Source: Uliginosibacterium aquaticum (lineage in GTDB: Bacteria; Pseudomonadota; Gammaproteobacteria; Burkholderiales; Rhodocyclaceae). From it: 64,000 bases of DNA. The position numbers and the translations under genes are program-made. Shown here piece by piece: positions 17,735-26,187 of the stretch. Positions within the stretch are counted from its first letter, which is position 1, and each line of letters opens with the position of its first letter. The DNA lies in assembly GCF_012972705.2 (NCBI RefSeq), contig NZ_JABCSC020000002.1:682001-746000 (forward strand), in the 5' to 3' direction. The notes under the pieces are model-generated. The model ran no database searches, was not told where the DNA came from, and saw only the letters and a list, made by a program, of their open reading frames with translations.

Positions 17735-18868
17735 TCAGTAGGAGGTCACATCGGTCTTGGAGACATCGCAGGAAGCGCTGTTCCACTCTTCACCGATGCT
17801 TGAGGACGAACCATTGCCCTTCTGCACACCCACATAGGTCACGCACACCTTCGGGCTGCCAGCCTTGTAGCCCTTGATCTGGATGTTGCGCAGCGTGGCC
17901 TTGTCGCCATAGTTGCTGTTCACCCCGATCACGGTGGAGACCTTTTCCATCTTCACGTTGTTGATGTTGAAGAAACGCGGGCCGCCATTATCGGTGCAAT
18001 CACCGCAAGCGCGCGATAGCTTGCCGATCGAACCGGTGGTGGTGAAGTTATCCACGTTCAGCGTCGAGTTGATGCCATTGTTCTGGAACACCTTGTCGCT
18101 CGCATTGGCCGCACTGCCCCCCTTGATGTTCATTACGGTGCCCTTCTGACCATTGCCGATCGAAGCTGCATCCTCACACACCGCTTCCCACACCACATTC
18201 TCGAGGTTGCAGGTACCGCCCTGAACGTTGGTGCCACGGCCATTGCCCAGGCTGCCCCAACCGCAGTGAATACCGTCCGAGCCGCCGCCTGCCGGGATCA
18301 CCACATTCTTCAGGGTGGCATTGATCACGGTCATCACCGCCGGCTGAGTCTCACTGCTGCCGGCACAGGCGAGGCCGATGCGCTTGCCGCCGCAATCCAG
18401 GGTGGTGTTGTAGACCAGCGCCCCCGGCTCACAGACGTTGACCGGGCCGGTCCAGCCCGGGATCGGCACCGAAGCGTTGCTCGAAGTGGCGGAACTGGCT
18501 GCCGACGAAGCGACGCTGGACTTGCTCGAAGCGGCCGAAGAGGCGGCACTGGAAGCGACAGATGAGCTGGCTGACGAAGCTGCGCTCGACTTGCTCGAAC
18601 TGGAGGCGGAGCCGGAGGGTACCGAGCACTCATTCACGCCGCCCGCAATACGGCCGCCAAAAGTGGCCTCGTTACACGCGAAACTGCCGCTGATGGATTT
18701 GTAGAAGAACTTGTCCGCGCGGCCGAAAGCCACGTTTGTCGTCGTGTCCACGGAACAGGTCTTGCCCTCGGAACAGATCGTGACATAGCCACTCGGGCGA
18801 TTGGCGGCCGAAGCCGTACCGATGAGCGCAAAGGCAGCGAAGCCCAGCGCAAGTTTTGAAACGTGCAT
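17735..18868 (-). CDS. Secreted modular pectate lyase, PL3 family
   Basis: A 377-residue secreted lyase that cleaves polygalacturonate by calcium-dependent beta-elimination. A signal peptide (residues 1-22) is followed by a small module (23-83) with four Cys and a TCSV...NVAFGRADKF core; then a Ser/Ala linker (about 84-133) of SSAASS-like units; then a PL3 right-handed beta-helix domain with PGWTGPVNVCEPG, VCEDAASI, ACGDCTDNGGPRFF and NIQIKGYK. Paired cysteines throughout fit an extracellular protein. AGGAGA precedes the chosen ATG at 18868; a longer frame upstream has no signal peptide. The linker style is typical of Cellvibrio-like polysaccharide degraders. Product feeds oligogalacturonate lyase and KdgK/Eda in this window. 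Confidence 0.92.
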   Translation of the reverse strand: MHVSKLALGFAAFALIGTASAANRPSGYVTICSEGKTCSVDTTTNVAFGRADKFFYKSISGSFACNEATFGGRIAGGVNECSVPSGSASSSSKSSAASSASSSVASSAASSAASSKSSVASSAASSATSSNASVPIPGWTGPVNVCEPGALVYNTTLDCGGKRIGLACAGSSETQPAVMTVINATLKNVVIPAGGGSDGIHCGWGSLGNGRGTNVQGGTCNLENVVWEAVCEDAASIGNGQKGTVMNIKGGSAANASDKVFQNNGINSTLNVDNFTTTGSIGKLSRACGDCTDNGGPRFFNINNVKMEKVSTVIGVNSNYGDKATLRNIQIKGYKAGSPKVCVTYVGVQKGNGSSSSIGEEWNSASCDVSKTDVTSY

Positions 18869-19063
18869 GGTTTGTCTCCTGAAGAAATGCGGAAGCTGAT
18901 GCTCAGTCTTGTTGTGCTGCGCCACTTCGCCCTCCACTTCGTTGCCGGAGAAAAAGCGGCCCTGCATCCTAGCAAGGCAGATCAGCCTGTCAGCCGCAGT
19001 TCGTCGGGAGCCAACAGGCCCATACGCACCACTGGTCGGGCAAAGCCTGTCCGAACTAAGGTG

Positions 19064-19099
19064 TTACCGGGAACCATACCCATACGGGTTATCCGGTAA
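19064..19099. promoter_or_regulatory. Inverted repeat between the PL3 and PfpI genes
   Basis: TTACCGG and CCGGTAA (7 bp, perfect) enclose inner AACC/GGTT arms. No T-run is present. It lies 11 bases past the PfpI gene end and about 195 bases upstream of the pectate lyase start, so it may be an operator or a weak transcript end. Function is unknown. Confidence 0.4.
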
Positions 19100-19110
19100 A
19101 ACCCGAAGAC

Positions 19111-19713
19111 TCAGTTTTGAGACCAATCCACCTCCATCTGCCGCGCCGTCGCCAGGGCCAGCTCACGCCCCGCCAGGCGCTCGACCAGATGCAGACTCAT
19201 GTCGATGCCGGCCGAAATGCCGGCTGAAGTCACCACCCGCCCCTGATCCACCCAGCGCGGCCCTTCCAGCACCTGCAGCGCCGGGAACATCGCACGCAGA
19301 TCGGCTACATCCTCCCAGTGCGTCGTCACCTGCAAGCCTTCAAGCAAGCCGGCCTGGGCGAGCAGGAAGGCCCCGGTACACACCGAAGCGGTAATCCGGG
19401 TCGTGGCATGGTTGCGCTGGATCCATTCGGTGAGACCGGGGCGCTCCAGCTCCTGCGTCACCACGCCACCCGGCACGATCAGAAGATCCAGCGGCGGATG
19501 GGTGTCTAACCCAAAATCCGCCTTCACTTCCATGCCGGCCCGCGCCCGCACCAGGCCCGGCGTGGCCGCCACCGTGAATACCCGGAACAACTCTTCAGCC
19601 TCCGGCACACGGCGCTTGTGCACGCGGCTGGCAGTCGTGAACACTTCATATGGCCCGGCGAAGTCCAGCACTTCAGCGTCCGCAAACAGGTAGATGGCGA
19701 TGGCGAGAGTCAT
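19111..19713 (-). CDS. DJ-1/PfpI family protein (GATase1-like)
   Basis: A 200-residue flavodoxin-like protein of the DJ-1/PfpI superfamily. It has the DFAGPYEVF acidic entry segment, LLIVPGG and the nucleophile elbow ASVCTGAFLLAQAGLL, with the conserved Cys. This subgroup is related to the N-terminal half of GlxA/FtrA-type AraC regulators and to isonitrile hydratases, but the DNA-binding half is missing, so it is a stand-alone enzyme or sensor. I place the start at the ATG at 19713, where the conserved fold begins; the 24 residues upstream in frame look non-coding. Substrate unknown. Confidence 0.82.
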   Translation of the reverse strand: MTLAIAIYLFADAEVLDFAGPYEVFTTASRVHKRRVPEAEELFRVFTVAATPGLVRARAGMEVKADFGLDTHPPLDLLIVPGGVVTQELERPGLTEWIQRNHATTRITASVCTGAFLLAQAGLLEGLQVTTHWEDVADLRAMFPALQVLEGPRWVDQGRVVTSAGISAGIDMSLHLVERLAGRELALATARQMEVDWSQN

Positions 19714-19976
19714 GGCGAAAGATCGGCTATGCAGGAAGGATAGGACCGACTCTGAGCGGTCCATCAGACTTTGGCAAGCAGACATTCAAGGACAGCGGGC
19801 GAGCGCTTTTTCCCACACGCCAGCCCCGCCGCATGGCAACGCTGCATCCCTCGCTGGCAGACACCGCGCAGAAACGACGCATCACGATCGGAATGCCGCA
19901 ACTACCCGTAAGCAGCCTTGTCATTGCGACAAAAAGCCCTAGCATCGAAAAGGTTACCCCGCTAAACCCATGCCTC

Positions 19977-21005
19977 ATGCCTGCAGCTCGCCAAAAACTG
20001 ATCCGCGCACTCTTCGATGAGTACATCGAACTGTACGCGGCCCGCGACGAACGCCTGATCACCCGCTTCAGTGACAACTTCAGCGGCTACACCGGGGGAG
20101 GCGACGAGCTCGTGACCGACAAGGCCGAATGGGTCAGGATCACGCTGCAGGATTTCGCCCAGGTTCCCGGCCGCATCCGCATCGAAATGCTCGACCTCAG
20201 CCTGCAGGATCTGGCCCCCGAGGTCGTCACCGTGACTGCCTTCTTCCACATCCACCTGCCCTTCGCGGAGCACATCCTGTCGAGCAAAACTGCCCGGCTG
20301 ACGCTGGTTTTCCGGCAGGAAGACCGCGACTGGAAGATCGTGCATAGCAGCATATCCATCCCCTACCATCTGGTTCAGGACGGCGAGGTCTACCCGCTGC
20401 AGGGGCTCGGCGAACGCAACCGTGAATTGATGGCACTCGTCGAAGAGCGCACCCTGGCGCTTGAAGAAGCCAACAACAAGCTCGAAGCGCTGAGCTACAC
20501 CGATGGGCTGACCGGCATAGCCAACCGCCGCAGCTTCGACCGTACGCTCGAGCAGGAATGGCATCGCGCTCAGCGTGCGAATACACCGCTGGCCCTGATC
20601 ATGCTGGACGTGGATCACTTCAAGCAATTCAACGATCACTACGGCCATCAAGCCGGAGATACCTGCCTGCAAGCGCTGGCCCATGCCCTGGCCGAAACCG
20701 TGCAGCGTGCCGGCGATCTCGTCGCCCGCTACGGGGGTGAAGAATTCGTCGTACTGTTACCGAACACCCAAGAGCATGAAGCCACCCAGATCGCCCAGCG
20801 CATCCAGCCCGCCATCCAGACGCTGGCGTTGCCCCATGTCGGCATGCCGACCGGCATCGTCACGGTCAGTCTGGGGCTCGTCAGTCTCAGGGCCTCACGC
20901 CAGAATTCGCAGGAAGACCTGATCAAACTGGCCGATGCCGCCCTCTACCGCGCCAAACAAGCAGGCCGTAACTGCCTGCGGCTGGCACATTGCCAGGAGA
21001 TGTGA
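19977..21005 (+). CDS. Diguanylate cyclase with N-terminal SnoaL/NTF2-like domain
   Basis: A 342-residue soluble protein. Residues about 4-135 form a SnoaL/NTF2-like domain (LFDEYIELYAARDERLI ... DRDWKIVHSS). A short coiled segment (146-172, ERNRELMALVEERTLALEE) leads to a GGDEF domain at 173-342. The active-site motif is GGEEF (253-257), with an RAGD inhibitory site (244-247) five residues before it, so it should make c-di-GMP and be product-inhibited. No membrane segment is present, so any signal is cytoplasmic, bound in the NTF2-like pocket. The start is uncertain: 19977 opens the conserved part, and ATG 19893 is an in-frame alternative. Confidence 0.85.
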   Translation: MPAARQKLIRALFDEYIELYAARDERLITRFSDNFSGYTGGGDELVTDKAEWVRITLQDFAQVPGRIRIEMLDLSLQDLAPEVVTVTAFFHIHLPFAEHILSSKTARLTLVFRQEDRDWKIVHSSISIPYHLVQDGEVYPLQGLGERNRELMALVEERTLALEEANNKLEALSYTDGLTGIANRRSFDRTLEQEWHRAQRANTPLALIMLDVDHFKQFNDHYGHQAGDTCLQALAHALAETVQRAGDLVARYGGEEFVVLLPNTQEHEATQIAQRIQPAIQTLALPHVGMPTGIVTVSLGLVSLRASRQNSQEDLIKLADAALYRAKQAGRNCLRLAHCQEM

Positions 21006-21013
21006 AAGCCGCG

Positions 21014-21031
21014 CGCCATCCCCGGATGGCG
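21014..21031. terminator. Weak hairpin between GGDEF gene and parC
   Basis: CGCCATCC pairs with GGATGGCG around a 2-base loop, 9 bases past the diguanylate cyclase stop. It lacks a T-run, so it is only a possible transcript end. Confidence 0.35.
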
Positions 21032-21124
21032 TGAGCGCAAGACCGGGCCACTCCAGCAAAAACCGCCCGCAGCCCCCTGCAAGAAACCGGGAGCTGCGAG
21101 CGGCACGGTGACGCACAAGCGGCT

Positions 21125-23518
21125 TCAGGCGGGGTTCTTGAGCGCGACCGGTTTGACCTTCGGCGTGAGCGTGCCACCCTTCCTCGCACGCTTGCCACGA
21201 CAGGCCTCGAGCGCCACGCCCTTGACCAACAGCTCGACATCCTTGCCACCGCGACCGGAGCCGATCACGACAACGGCGTCGGTCGGCGGGCAGGCGATGG
21301 CGCAGAGCTCTTCCTTCTCATCCAGCCCCATCACGATCATGCCGCGCCCGCGCGGCATCACCTTCATCTCGGCACGCGGGAAATACAGCAGCCGGCCATT
21401 GCCGGAAGCAGCGGCCAGCCAGTCGCCTTCGACGCGTGCCGGAACGAGCACACTTTCCTTGTCCTCGAGCGTCATGAAGGCCTTGCCCGCCCTCTGGCGG
21501 GTGACAAGATCTTCAAGTCTGGCAATGAAGCCGTAGCTGCCGGAGTTGGCGAAGAACCAGTCGCTCGCCGGATCGGCAGCAATCGCCTGAGCCACGCGGG
21601 CGCCAGGCTGGAGCTCGATCAGGGTGGTAAGCGGCACGCCGTCCCCCCGTCCGCCAGGCAGATCACTGATGCGCACAGAATAGGCCCGGCCGGTCGTGTC
21701 GATCAGGATCAAGGGCCAGGGGGTGCGCGCTTCGGCCACCAGGAAGGCAGAATCGCCACTCTTCCAGGAGAGCGTCTGCGGATCAATGCCGTGACCCTGA
21801 CGGGTACGCACCCAGCCGTTTTTCGACAACAGCACGGTGACCGGCTCATCCAGCACCGGGGCTTCGACAGCGGCCACGGAGAGGGCAGCTTCAACCAGGG
21901 TGCGACGCTCGTCGCCATGCTTCTTGGTGTCCTCGCTGATCTCCTTGAGGATCAGGCGGGTCATGACGCTGCGGTTCTCGAGAATCTCGCGCAGACCGGC
22001 GCTTTCATCACGCAGACCGGCGAGCTCTTTCTCGATAGCGATGTATTCGAGCTTGGCGAGCTGACGCAGGCGAATTTCGAGAATGTCCTCAGCCTGCATC
22101 TCGGAGAGGCCGAAACGCGCGATCAGCTCGGCCTTAGGCTCGTCCGCTTCGCGGATCACCTTGATCACTTCATCGATGTGCAGCCAGGCGATCTGGCGGC
22201 CTTCGAGGATGTGGATGCGGCGCTCGACCTGCCCCAGGCGGTGTTGCGTGCGGCGCTCGACGGTGGTGAAGCGGAACTCGATCCACTCGCGGATCAGGGT
22301 GCGCAGCCCCTTCTGCGCCGGGCGGCCATCCAGCCCGATGACCGTGAAGTTCATCGACACAGAGGCTTCGAGGCTGGTATGCGCGAGCAGCACACGCATC
22401 ATTTCCTCGGGCGTCTGGGTGCGCGTCTTCGGCTCCAGCACGAGGCGCACCGGGGCGAGATCGGAACTCTCGTCGCGCGCGGCATCGAGCACACCGAGCA
22501 GCAGCGCCTTGTTGTTCTTCTCGTCCTGACTGACTTCCTTCTTGCCAGCCTTAGGCTGCGGATTGGTGACCGCTTCGATCTCGGACAGGATCTTCGAGCT
22601 CGACACACCATGCGGCAGCTCTTCAACGATCACGCGCCAGGCGCCACGCGCCAGGGTTTCGACGCGCCAGCGCGCGCGCATGCGGATCGAGCCGCGACCG
22701 GATTCGTAGGCATCGCGGATGACCGAATCCGGCGAGATGATCTGGCCGCCGCCGGGAAAATCCGGCGCTGGCAGCACGGCGCGGATCTCGTCCAGCGTCG
22801 CTTCAGGTTTCTTGATCAGCAGCTGGGCGGCCGCGGCCACTTCACGCAGGTTGTGCGGCGGGCACTCAGTGGCCATGCCCACCGCAATGCCGGAGGAGCC
22901 ATTGAGCAGCAGCATCGGCAGGCGTGCCGGCAGGAGCTTGGGCTCCTCGTCGCCGCCATCGTAGTTGGGCACGAAATCCACCGTACCCATCTCGATCTCG
23001 GAGAGCAGCAGCTCGGCCAGCGGCGTCAGACGCATTTCGGTGTAGCGCATCGCTGCCGCGCCATCGCCATCGCGCGAGCCGAAGTTGCCCTGACCATCGA
23101 TCAGCGGATAACGCAGCGAGAAATCCTGTGCCAGGCGCACCGAAGCGTCGTAGATCGAGGAATCGCCGTGCGGGTGCAATTTACCCATCACATCCCCCAC
23201 CACGCGGGCGGACTTCACCGGCTTGGAGCCGGGAGCCAAACGCATGCGGTGCATGGTGTAGAGGATGCGCCGCTGCACCGGCTTCAAACCATCTTCCACC
23301 TGCGGCAAGGCACGGCCACGCACCACACTCATGGCGTAAGCCAGATAGGCACGCTCGGCAAAGGCCGCGATCGGCAGGTGATCGTCCGGCAACTCGGCGA
23401 GTGTCGGCAGGGCTGGCGGCGGAGGCGGTGCGGCGGGCTCGGCCGGGGCCTCAGCATGAGGCGCCTGAACAGGCTCGTCTGCAAACATGTCGGGTTCTTG
23501 GTCGATGGGGAGGCTCAT
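21125..23518 (-). CDS. parC: DNA topoisomerase IV subunit A
   Basis: A 797-residue type II topoisomerase A subunit that breaks and rejoins DNA to decatenate chromosomes. Residues 1-45 are a Pro/Ala-rich leader; the breakage-reunion domain follows with the quinolone-resistance region [11 protein letters not shown] (Ser120 corresponds to E. coli Ser80) and the catalytic tyrosine Tyr159 in AMRYTEMRL. The C-terminal part has ParC-type beta-pinwheel blades. Absence of a GyrA box and the length fit ParC rather than GyrA. parE, often adjacent in proteobacteria, is not here. Ser at the quinolone position is the sensitive-type residue. Confidence 0.94.
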   Translation of the reverse strand: MSLPIDQEPDMFADEPVQAPHAEAPAEPAAPPPPPALPTLAELPDDHLPIAAFAERAYLAYAMSVVRGRALPQVEDGLKPVQRRILYTMHRMRLAPGSKPVKSARVVGDVMGKLHPHGDSSIYDASVRLAQDFSLRYPLIDGQGNFGSRDGDGAAAMRYTEMRLTPLAELLLSEIEMGTVDFVPNYDGGDEEPKLLPARLPMLLLNGSSGIAVGMATECPPHNLREVAAAAQLLIKKPEATLDEIRAVLPAPDFPGGGQIISPDSVIRDAYESGRGSIRMRARWRVETLARGAWRVIVEELPHGVSSSKILSEIEAVTNPQPKAGKKEVSQDEKNNKALLLGVLDAARDESSDLAPVRLVLEPKTRTQTPEEMMRVLLAHTSLEASVSMNFTVIGLDGRPAQKGLRTLIREWIEFRFTTVERRTQHRLGQVERRIHILEGRQIAWLHIDEVIKVIREADEPKAELIARFGLSEMQAEDILEIRLRQLAKLEYIAIEKELAGLRDESAGLREILENRSVMTRLILKEISEDTKKHGDERRTLVEAALSVAAVEAPVLDEPVTVLLSKNGWVRTRQGHGIDPQTLSWKSGDSAFLVAEARTPWPLILIDTTGRAYSVRISDLPGGRGDGVPLTTLIELQPGARVAQAIAADPASDWFFANSGSYGFIARLEDLVTRQRAGKAFMTLEDKESVLVPARVEGDWLAAASGNGRLLYFPRAEMKVMPRGRGMIVMGLDEKEELCAIACPPTDAVVVIGSGRGGKDVELLVKGVALEACRGKRARKGGTLTPKVKPVALKNPA

Positions 23519-23607
23519 GGCACAGCGCAGCAGGGGGTGAATCAGGCTGCCGATTGTAGCCCGGAAGGCTGGCCCGGCAATCCGGCAGAGCTGCTCGTGA
23601 TGACCGC

Positions 23608-25236
23608 TCAGTACCGGAAGCGCCCGATTTCGCCTTGCAGTTGGCCCGCCAGAACTTCCAGTGTCCGGGTCTCGCGCAGCGTATCCGCGATGGACTGATC
23701 GTTGTTGCGGGCACTTGAGGCGATCTCATCCATGACCTGGTTGATGGCTTGCGATGCGGCAAGCTGCTCATGGGATGCGGCGGAGATCTCGTTCAGCCCC
23801 GAGCACACACGATCCACCCCTTCACTCGCGGTAGCCAGCGCCGCAGCCACCTGATCCAGAGCCTGCACGCTGCTGGCCAGGCGCGCGCCTCCGTCACGGA
23901 TGGAGCCACGCACCGTGCCTGAACGCTCAGCAATCCCGCCTGCCACCTTGTTGATCTGAAAAGCCGCATGGGCCGATTTCTCGGCCAGCTTGCGCACTTC
24001 ATCGGCCACCACAGCAAAGCCGCGCCCCTGCTCCCCGGCGCGTGCCGCTTCGATCGCAGCATTGAGGGCGAGCATGTTGGTCTGCTCGGCAATTTCCTTG
24101 ACCTCACCTGAGAGATGGGTGATTGCATCAGTACTGGTCACGAACTCATCTGCAGCAGAGGCTATCTGGCTCACCGCATGCTCAACGGTACGAATATCCT
24201 GAACCAGGGTACGGACCCTCTGATTGCCCTGACGGGATTCGGTCTGGCTCGCCAACGAATCCTGCCTCACACGATCCGCGCTGGCAGACACGACTTCGAC
24301 CTGGGTCGTGATCTGCTCGACCGAGTTGGCCGCCTCCTGAGAGCGCTCGTTCTGGGCATGCGCCGCATCCATCAGGTCTGAAGCGTGACTAGCCAAGTCA
24401 CGCGACGCCTGCGAGACCTTCCCGGCGACCTCTCCGGTGCAGCGGATCAAGCCCTGAAAAGTTTCCATGAGCTGATTGAAAGCCAGTGCGGCCCGGCCGA
24501 TTTCATCTTCTCGCCCTACCGGCAGGCGTGCCCGCAAATCAGCATCCCCACTGGCGATGGTGTTCAGGCCTTGGGTCATGGCCGCGAGCGGAAGACTCAC
24601 CACGCGCCGTACAAAGTAATAGACGAACCCCAGAACGGGAATACCCAGCAAAAGAGCGAGCCCAATCAGCTTGGCGGTGAAGAGATTCGCGGTATGCCCA
24701 GCCTCTTTAAGAGAAATGCGCATGCTCACCACCCCAAGCACCTCCCCCTGCTTGGCCAATGCATGACAGCTCAGGCAGTTCTTGCCCAGATAATCAGGCT
24801 GCGCAATGGCGGGCAGCACTGCCACCAGCTCCTCCGCCGCCGGATCGTGACGGTAGAGCGGCTGAGCACTAGCAAGAACGGCTGCCTCATCTGCGTCAGG
24901 CTTGAGGGGTGTAGCAGTGCCGGGCCCGAACTGCCGGGCCACCGCATCCGCCCGGATAACACGCAGACGGCTCACATCTCGCGCATTGGCAACCTGATCG
25001 AGATAAGCCGCACGCTCCCCCACGGTGCCGGTAATCATCATGGCAGTGAGTGCCGCCATGGTCATCTGATGCACGCTTTCGGCAAACTTCTCGGCCTGCC
25101 GCTGAGCCATGGCCTGCTGCTCGGCATGCGTCCAGTAGATGCTCACTGCCCAAGCAAACAGGATCATCAGGCCAATACAACCGACCAGACGGACCCATAC
25201 CGGCGAGCTTGGATTTGCACATGGGGCATCGGGCAT
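23608..25236 (-). CDS. Methyl-accepting chemotaxis protein with periplasmic CXXCH haem motif
   Basis: A 542-residue chemoreceptor. A first membrane helix (about 14-35) and a second (about 180-205) flank a periplasmic domain that contains CLSCH (154-158), a c-type haem-binding motif, in a DUF3365/Tll0287-like sensor context ([16 protein letters not shown]). A HAMP domain follows and then the signalling domain with the conserved tip ([20 protein letters not shown]). It probably senses redox state or a diatomic gas or acts as a haem-based energy taxis receptor. I chose ATG 25236, with AAGGA upstream, over 25296. It is monocistronic beside parC; the C-terminus has no CheR-tethering pentapeptide. 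Confidence 0.88.
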   Translation of the reverse strand: MPDAPCANPSSPVWVRLVGCIGLMILFAWAVSIYWTHAEQQAMAQRQAEKFAESVHQMTMAALTAMMITGTVGERAAYLDQVANARDVSRLRVIRADAVARQFGPGTATPLKPDADEAAVLASAQPLYRHDPAAEELVAVLPAIAQPDYLGKNCLSCHALAKQGEVLGVVSMRISLKEAGHTANLFTAKLIGLALLLGIPVLGFVYYFVRRVVSLPLAAMTQGLNTIASGDADLRARLPVGREDEIGRAALAFNQLMETFQGLIRCTGEVAGKVSQASRDLASHASDLMDAAHAQNERSQEAANSVEQITTQVEVVSASADRVRQDSLASQTESRQGNQRVRTLVQDIRTVEHAVSQIASAADEFVTSTDAITHLSGEVKEIAEQTNMLALNAAIEAARAGEQGRGFAVVADEVRKLAEKSAHAAFQINKVAGGIAERSGTVRGSIRDGGARLASSVQALDQVAAALATASEGVDRVCSGLNEISAASHEQLAASQAINQVMDEIASSARNNDQSIADTLRETRTLEVLAGQLQGEIGRFRY

Positions 25237-25348
25237 GAAAAGCGTCCTTGTCAGATCAGCGCTCGGCGGAGCACCTTTCTGCTTTAACGGACACACGCGC
25301 TGCTTTTAAAGCATCGGGATTACCCTTGCCCTTTGAGGCGACGTCAAT

Positions 25349-25813
25349 TCATTGACGCCCGGTCTTCAGATCCACCACCACCATCGCGTCAAAACCATGC
25401 CAGGAGAGCGGCACCACATAAGGACGCGGCTCGCTGGACGGCTTGAAGGCAATGCCGGCCGCCCGGCGCGGCACCGAGATTTCCAAACCCTCCCCCAGCT
25501 CCTTGCGGGCACGACCGGAGAACATGTTGGCGATCTCGCCCACCAGATCGAGGTGATCGGCATCCGTGATGGTATCCATGCCGCTCGCCACCAGAAGGTG
25601 CGAGAGCATGCCGCGCGGGGCGGCAAAGCACAGGCTACCGCTCCAGTCACCGCTCACGTCGACGATGCCGGCATAGTCGAAGAAAGGCAGGTACTGATCG
25701 GTATCTGCCAGAAAGGCCGAGCGCACCTCGGCGCGGTCGCCGGTAGAGTGCTTGAAGTAGTGGGCGACGGACTCGACGAAAGCCTTGAGTTCCTGTTCCT
25801 GGATGGCACGCAT
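25349..25813 (-). CDS. CheX-like phosphatase domain protein
   Basis: A 154-residue protein with a CheC/CheX fold. The catalytic ExxN motif is GEIANMF (Glu93, Asn96), as in CheX phosphatases that dephosphorylate CheY. It starts 2 bases after the response regulator gene on the same strand, in the operon kinase-receiver-CheX, so it most likely resets that receiver. No membrane segment or other domain is present. The chemotaxis link is by homology; the real output of the operon is unknown. Confidence 0.8.
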   Translation of the reverse strand: MRAIQEQELKAFVESVAHYFKHSTGDRAEVRSAFLADTDQYLPFFDYAGIVDVSGDWSGSLCFAAPRGMLSHLLVASGMDTITDADHLDLVGEIANMFSGRARKELGEGLEISVPRRAAGIAFKPSSEPRPYVVPLSWHGFDAMVVVDLKTGRQ

Positions 25814-25815
25814 GT

Positions 25816-26187
25816 TCAGTCCCTTAACAATTCCTTGAGCCCCTCGACCAGCTCTTCGCTGGTGAAGGGTTTGTGCAGATAGCCGTGCGCACCGTTGGTC
25901 ATGGCCTGTAGCGCCGTCTTGCGATCCCCCAGGGCAGACACGACGAGGATGCGCATTTCGGGCGAGAGCTTGACGAGCCCCTTGATGCAGGTGACGCCAT
26001 CCATATTGGGCATGGTCAGATCCATGGTGACCACGTCCGGCAGGTGCTTGCGCGCCAGCTCCAGGGCTTCGACGCCATGGCGGGCAGTACCCACAAGTTC
26101 GAGGCGCGGCAGATCCGGATGGGTGGCGAGCTGGGCGATGCGGTTGCGGATCACTGAAGAATCATCCACGACGAGCAGTTTCATCAT
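25816..26187 (-). CDS. CheY-like single-domain response regulator
   Basis: A 123-residue receiver domain only. It has the acidic pair VVDDS, the phospho-acceptor Asp56 in TMDLTMPNMDG, Ser84 in VVSALGD and Lys106 in HKPF. Its start overlaps the kinase stop (ATGA) and it is followed 2 bases later by the CheX gene, so kinase, receiver and phosphatase are made together. Without an output domain it must work by binding a target, perhaps type IV pilus motors or another kinase. Confidence 0.88.
   Translation of the reverse strand: MMKLLVVDDSSVIRNRIAQLATHPDLPRLELVGTARHGVEALELARKHLPDVVTMDLTMPNMDGVTCIKGLVKLSPEMRILVVSALGDRKTALQAMTNGAHGYLHKPFTSEELVEGLKELLRD

Noticed and set aside
21791-23698. 635-codon plus-strand open frame opposite parC
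   Set aside because: His/Arg/Gln-rich antisense of a conserved topoisomerase gene; no ribosome site or family match.
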